This document shows, piece by piece, positions 59,912 through 64,000 of a stretch of DNA of 64,000 nucleotides; within the stretch, counting starts at the first letter, position 1, and each line of letters opens with the position of its first letter. The stretch is from the NCBI RefSeq assembly GCF_014897705.1, contig NZ_JABUXV010000009.1, forward strand, positions 172,686 to 236,685. The letters run 5' to 3'. The notes below the pieces were generated by a model. The model was given only the letters and a program-made list of their open reading frames with translations. It was not told the DNA's origin and ran no database searches. This stretch comes from Brachybacterium sp. FME24 (lineage in GTDB: Bacteria; Actinomycetota; Actinomycetes; Actinomycetales; Dermabacteraceae). Made by a program: the position numbers and the translations under genes.

Positions 59912-60973
59912 ATGTCAGAGGACGCTGCCCGGCACGGCCGGGTCACCCTGAAGGACGTCGCCGAGAAGGCGGGCGTCTCCTTGGCCACGGCATCGAAGGT
60001 GATGAATGCTCGTGCCGACGTGCGCGATTCGACCCGCGAGGAGGTCGCCGAGGCGGCCCGCGAACTCGGCTATCAGCCCAAGCGGCGCGAGTCGGACCGA
60101 CGGCGTTCGGTGATGATCCACTTCGACACCCTCACCAGCCCGTACGCACTCCAGGTGCTCGAGGGCGCCGAGCGCGCCGCGCGCCGCGCGGACGTCGACC
60201 TCCTGGTGATCAGCGTGGACGAGCGCGGCGAGGGATATGCCGGGCCCACTCGTGCGCAGATGGCCGATATCGCGGCCCGCGGCATCGAAGGGCTCATCGC
60301 CGTGACCTCCCCGATCGGCACCCAGCACGCCCGGTGGAGCAAAGACCTCAAGCTGCCGCTGATCGCGGTGGACCCCGTGACGATCGGTCCCGATACCAAG
60401 GGGGTCGTCACCATCTCGGCGACCAACTGGGAGGGGGGCTCGCTGGCGGTCCAGCACCTGCTCGACCTCGGGCACACCCGGGTCGGGATCATCGGGGGCC
60501 CGGAGGGCTCCGTGCCGGCCCGTCAGCGCGTCCAGGGCTACCACAGCGCCCTCGCGCAGGCGGGGATCCCCGTCGACCCCCAACTCATCGAGCACGGCTC
60601 CTTCGGGTATGAGGACGGCCAGCGCAGTGCGGAGCGACTCCTGCGTCTGCCCGAGCCGCCGACGGCGATCTTCGCCGTGGCGGACACCCTCGGCGTGGGC
60701 GCGCTGCGGGCGGCCCGTCAGCACGGCGTGAGTGTTCCCGAGGAGCTCAGCGTGATCAGCTTCGACGACACGATGATCGCCAGCTGGACGCATCCGCAGC
60801 TCACGGCGGTGCGTCAGCCCTTGTTCTCGATGGGTCAGGTCGCCGTCGAGCGGCTGCTCGCGCTCTCGTCGGATCCGGGGTTGTTCGCCCACCCCTTCAA
60901 GCTCGAGACGCATCTCGTCCAGCGGGAATCCACGGCTCCCCGCGTGGAGGCGGCGGCCCAGGATCGAGCGTGA
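59912..60973 (+). CDS. LacI-family transcriptional regulator
   Basis: Repressor of 353 residues. The HTH is VTLKDVAEKAGVSLATASKVMNARADV (about 9-35), followed by the hinge helix region and the periplasmic-binding-like effector domain with VGIIGGPEGSVPARQRVQGY near 190 and IFAVADTLGVGALRAARQHGVSVPEELSVISFDDT near 250. ATG at 59912 is chosen; GTG at 59888 is an in-frame alternative. It lies just after ABC operon 3 and next to the GH genes, so it is the likely regulator of the CGAAA-type sites. The upstream spacer has GAAAGT and CGAAACTCC boxes (59769-59798), consistent with autoregulation. Confidence 0.92.
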   Translation: MSEDAARHGRVTLKDVAEKAGVSLATASKVMNARADVRDSTREEVAEAARELGYQPKRRESDRRRSVMIHFDTLTSPYALQVLEGAERAARRADVDLLVISVDERGEGYAGPTRAQMADIAARGIEGLIAVTSPIGTQHARWSKDLKLPLIAVDPVTIGPDTKGVVTISATNWEGGSLAVQHLLDLGHTRVGIIGGPEGSVPARQRVQGYHSALAQAGIPVDPQLIEHGSFGYEDGQRSAERLLRLPEPPTAIFAVADTLGVGALRAARQHGVSVPEELSVISFDDTMIASWTHPQLTAVRQPLFSMGQVAVERLLALSSDPGLFAHPFKLETHLVQRESTAPRVEAAAQDRA

Positions 60974-61680
60974 GCTCACTGCTCGCGCGTAGCCGCTGAG
61001 GGTCGGACGAGCCCGGGCCTCATGGCCCCAGCGCACTGTGGTTCGATGCTTTCGTCGTTGACGTGCCAGAGGTGCGCTCATCCGGGGTCTGGGCTCCTCA
61101 CATACGGCCGACGCCTGGGCTTCGAGGCAATCAACGGGAACTCCTTGCTGAGTTCGCTCAGAAGATGTAGGACCCGTCTCTGTTCTTCTGGGGAAAGTTG
61201 TTGCCGCCTCTTGCGACGTCTTCTCAGATGCTGTATTCGCGCGCGTTCGGGCGCCCGTAATAGATGGCCGCCCGTCCTCCTTGCTGAATTGGCGCGATTG
61301 CTGTATGGGCGACTAAGCGCGAATTTATTACAGACAGCTGCACCCCTTGTCGAGACGACCCATGTGCGATACGACCTGCAGTGGAGCCGCTCTTGTCGTC
61401 CGTCGAAGCCCTTGCTGAACACGCTCACGTGATGTACAGGGTGCATTGAGAGTGTTTTCAGAAGGTTCGTTCATGTCCCTTGACGGGCCCCCTCAGCTTG
61501 GGGTTGGCTGAGAGTTGTGACAGATAGCGCAACGTGGAATGCACGACACCTCGGCGCGAACTGCACATCACCGCGAAGCGTGCCGGACGGCACTGCGACG
61601 TGGACTGCACAGCACCGCGGCGAGGCTTTGTTCTTCGCCGCGGCAGCGCTATGTCGGACGCAGAGCTAGGGAGATTCATC
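60974..61680. other. Lower-GC spacer without supported gene, with direct repeats
   Basis: About 700 bp, visibly lower in GC up to about 61450. Two opposing frames (61022-61432 plus, 61078-61446 minus) lack ribosome binding sites and recognisable motifs, so neither is called. At 61531-61556 and 61597-61622 a 26-bp imperfect direct repeat built on ACGTGGA-TGCAC-CACC-CGGCG occurs, with a shorter third copy at 61560-61581. The last 15 bp hold the ribosome binding site of the next gene. Confidence 0.5.
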
Positions 61681-64000
61681 ATGGTCAGTCCCGTACACGC
61701 ACCGCCTACAGAGAGCATCCCTCCACCTCGAAGATGGCGCCTCTGGCGCGACCGGATCGCCAAGGGGGTAGCGGCCGGTGCAGCGGGAGTGCTCTTCGCC
61801 TCCGGGTCCGCCTCGGCGCTTGGTCTGGACACCTATCCCGAGGAGCCGACGGAGGCCGAGGCGAGCGTTGCAGGGATGTCCCTCGGCGGCGAAGACCTCT
61901 TCGGCCTGGCGCAGTCGCAGGCCGGCTCGGAGTCCGACCCCGGGCCGAACACCGAGGCCTTCAACGGAGCAATCGGCGGCGGGGAAGTCGTCGATTTCGG
62001 ATCCGGCTACCAGATCCCGCTCGCCGACTTCCTCGAGTTCGGCGAGGCTGGCGTCGTGCAGAGCCAGTCGACTGCATCTGACGGCCAGAACGGTGAGGCC
62101 ATCACCGGAATCGCCGGAGCAGACGGCGGGCTCACCCTCGACGGGACCGACGGTGAGTTCGGCACTGCTCGGATCAACCTGCTCTCGATCCTCGAGGCCA
62201 GCGGAGCCGACACCATCACCGATGAGATGGTCGATCGAGCCGAGCTGAACTTCGGACTGGGCGGTGCGTGGGTCGAGGCGATCGACGGCGAGTTCCAGGA
62301 CCCCGACGCCGTAGGCGAGTTCGGCCAGTACCGCGTCGGCGATCTGAACCTCGAGCTCCACTCACCCGCCATCGACGCAGCCGGCGACGGCCTGAGCGAT
62401 GCCGCCGGTCAGATGGAGCAGGAGGTCACCGACACCATCAACGACACCCTGGATCTCGGCAGCGCACTGCCGGTGCCGGGGCTGACCGTGGAGACCGAGG
62501 TATCCAGCACCCTCCAGGAGGACGTGCTCGACGCGACCCTCCTCGGCCCCATCGCCACGGATGATGGCCTGGCAGAGATCAATCTCGGCGAGGGCACCGT
62601 CATGGTGGACCTGGCCCGGATCGGTGGCAACGATGACGGTGTCATCGATCGCCCCGTCGGCATCAACAACCAGGACCCGAACACCGAGCTCATCGACGAC
62701 GAGACCTACCCGTTCGTCGCGAGCAGTGTGCACGACGTCATCGAAGAGGTCGTGGACCTCTCCGTCGGTACCGCGATGGACTCGTTGGAGAGCGTGAGCG
62801 TCTCCTCCTCGGTCACGGCTCCTGACGGCACCACGGCATCGTGGGACATGACGCTGAACGGGGAGGTCACCAACTTCGAGTGCACCCCGGGCGGTCTCAC
62901 CGGAGCGGTGACCTGCGCGACCCTCGAGGGCGCGATGAGCGCCATGGGTCCGGTCATGTCGCCGATCAACGACGCACTCTCCGACCCGGAAGGTGTGATC
63001 TACCAGGCATTCACCACCATCAAGACGGATCTCATGACCGTCCCGGTGCGGGCTGCTCTCGATCCGTTCCTCGAGCTGATCGCCTCGAACCTCTTCTCGG
63101 TGCAGATCAACCACCAGGAGGTGCAGACCTGCGAGATGCCCGATGGCACTGAGGCAACCTCAGGGCTGGAGGTCTCGGCATTGAGCATCGGGGTCCTGGA
63201 TGGCACAGCACGCCTGGGCATAGGTAATGCCGGCGTGCGGATCGATGCCTGTGACCTTGCTGCTGAAGAGCCCGTGATCGACGCCTCGACCCCGGCTCCG
63301 GCCGGTGGCGAGTCGACTCTGACCGGTGAGGGCTGGACTCCGGATACCGACGTGTCCGTGCAGCTGACCGATCCCGACGGCGCCCCCGTCGGCGATCCGG
63401 TCACTGTCACCACGGACGAGAACGGTGCCTTCCCCGAGGGCACGGTGCTGCCGGTTCCCGAGGATGCGACCCCGGGCGATGGCTTCACCGTCACCGCGAC
63501 GGATCCTGAGGGCAACGAGGCCACCGACACGCTCGAGGTCACCGAGGCCGATGCGGCCGAGGTCACGATCGACGCGTCCTCGCCGGTGGTTGTGGGCGAT
63601 GAGTCCACGCTGACGTCCGAGGGCTGGGCCCCGAACACCGACGTGGCCGTGCAGCTGACCGATGCCGAGGGCAACCCCGTCGGCGATCCGGTCACCGTCT
63701 CCACCGATGAGAACGGTGCCTTCCCCGAGGGCACGGTGCTGCCGGTCCCGGAGGATGCGACCCCGGGTGACGGTTTCACCGTCACCGCGACCGATCCCGA
63801 GGGCAACGAGGCGACCGACACGATCTCGGTCGTCGCAGCGGATGCTCCGCTGGTCGATGCCTCCTCGCCGGCTCCGGCCGGTGGCGAGTCGACTCTGACC
63901 GGTGAGGGCTGGACCCCGGACACTGACGTGTCCGTGCAGCTGACCGATCCCGAGGGCAACCCCGTCGGCGATCCGGTCACCGTCACCACGGACGAGAACG
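61681..64000 (+). CDS. Large secreted repeat protein, cut by the window edge
   Basis: An open frame of at least 773 residues that runs off the right end. GGGAG precedes the ATG. A basic N-terminus (RRWRLWRDRIAKG) and hydrophobic AAGAAGVLFASGSASA form a signal peptide. Residues about 45-520 resemble the choice-of-anchor G type of actinobacterial surface proteins (inference), with DDETYPFVASSVHDVIEEVVDL. From residue 532 an Ig-like repeat of 95-97 residues begins; copies start at 63274, 63565 and 63850 and carry GAFPEGTVLPVPEDATPGD and PEGNEATDT. More repeats and a sorting signal probably follow outside the window. Confidence 0.85.
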   Translation, partial: MVSPVHAPPTESIPPPRRWRLWRDRIAKGVAAGAAGVLFASGSASALGLDTYPEEPTEAEASVAGMSLGGEDLFGLAQSQAGSESDPGPNTEAFNGAIGGGEVVDFGSGYQIPLADFLEFGEAGVVQSQSTASDGQNGEAITGIAGADGGLTLDGTDGEFGTARINLLSILEASGADTITDEMVDRAELNFGLGGAWVEAIDGEFQDPDAVGEFGQYRVGDLNLELHSPAIDAAGDGLSDAAGQMEQEVTDTINDTLDLGSALPVPGLTVETEVSSTLQEDVLDATLLGPIATDDGLAEINLGEGTVMVDLARIGGNDDGVIDRPVGINNQDPNTELIDDETYPFVASSVHDVIEEVVDLSVGTAMDSLESVSVSSSVTAPDGTTASWDMTLNGEVTNFECTPGGLTGAVTCATLEGAMSAMGPVMSPINDALSDPEGVIYQAFTTIKTDLMTVPVRAALDPFLELIASNLFSVQINHQEVQTCEMPDGTEATSGLEVSALSIGVLDGTARLGIGNAGVRIDACDLAAEEPVIDASTPAPAGGESTLTGEGWTPDTDVSVQLTDPDGAPVGDPVTVTTDENGAFPEGTVLPVPEDATPGDGFTVTATDPEGNEATDTLEVTEADAAEVTIDASSPVVVGDESTLTSEGWAPNTDVAVQLTDAEGNPVGDPVTVSTDENGAFPEGTVLPVPEDATPGDGFTVTATDPEGNEATDTISVVAADAPLVDASSPAPAGGESTLTGEGWTPDTDVSVQLTDPEGNPVGDPVTVTTDEN

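Noticed and set aside
61078..61446. Possible 122-codon gene on the minus strand with a basic RRRRKRR helix
   Set aside because: No ribosome binding site or family match is visible, and an equally long frame exists on the opposite strand.

Overview
The window is about 70% GC, uses many GTG starts, and carries mycothiol-type, MsiK-type and Micrococcales-like gene families. This points to a saprophytic actinobacterium, most likely Micrococcales of the Dermabacteraceae/Brachybacterium kind. That placement is inferred from gene style, not from a marker gene. No rRNA, tRNA, CRISPR array or intact insertion sequence was seen.

Layout. 1-2620: two Gfo/Idh/MocA oxidoreductases with GC-rich repeats downstream. 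2916-6059: a small SHOCT-like membrane protein, a LuxR-type two-component pair and a membrane protein. 6015-13456: hexuronate block I, with an IclR regulator, a DctPQM TRAP transporter, KduI, a 2-hydroxyacid dehydrogenase and a ManD-type sugar acid dehydratase. 13505-20299: arylsulfotransferase-like lipoprotein, MgtE, an MFS exporter with its MarR regulator, and an old yellow enzyme. 20309-24584: hexuronate block II on the minus strand, with fructuronate reductase-like enzyme, idonate dehydrogenase-like enzyme, KDPG aldolase and KDG kinase. 25740-31473: an ABC sugar importer (binding protein and two permeases) preceded by two Gfo/Idh/MocA enzymes. 31715-36034: a lower-GC orphan multi-helix membrane protein, a mycothiol/DinB-type enzyme and an AspT-like transporter. 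36080-39164: an oxidoreductase/ThuA/oxidoreductase operon. 39933-43034: a secreted repeat protein and a PepSY membrane protein. 43111-46236: a second ABC sugar importer, paralogous to the first. 46568-50956: XylR-type ROK repressor, xylA and xylB. 51258-60973: GH3 and GH10 glycosidases, a YesL-like protein, a third ABC importer of the LplABC/YtcQ type and a LacI regulator. 61681 to the right edge: a large secreted repeat protein, cut off by the window.

How it fits together. This looks like a plant-polysaccharide locus built around glucuronoxylan. Oligosaccharides enter through ABC importers that lack their own ATPase and are cut inside the cell by a GH10 and a GH3 enzyme without signal peptides. 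Xylose passes through XylA and XylB. Uronic acid side groups enter by TRAP transport and converge on KDG, then KDPG aldolase. Three regulatory signals tie separate operons together: GTTCC-N7-GGAAC (assigned here to the IclR protein) in front of both uronate blocks; a duplicated block of about 50 bp with GTTAGNRAC cores in front of the ThuA operon and ABC operon 2, related to the XylR operator; and CCGAAACTTCAG/CGAAACTTTCG elements (assigned to the LacI protein) near the glycosidase and transport genes. All regulator assignments are inference.
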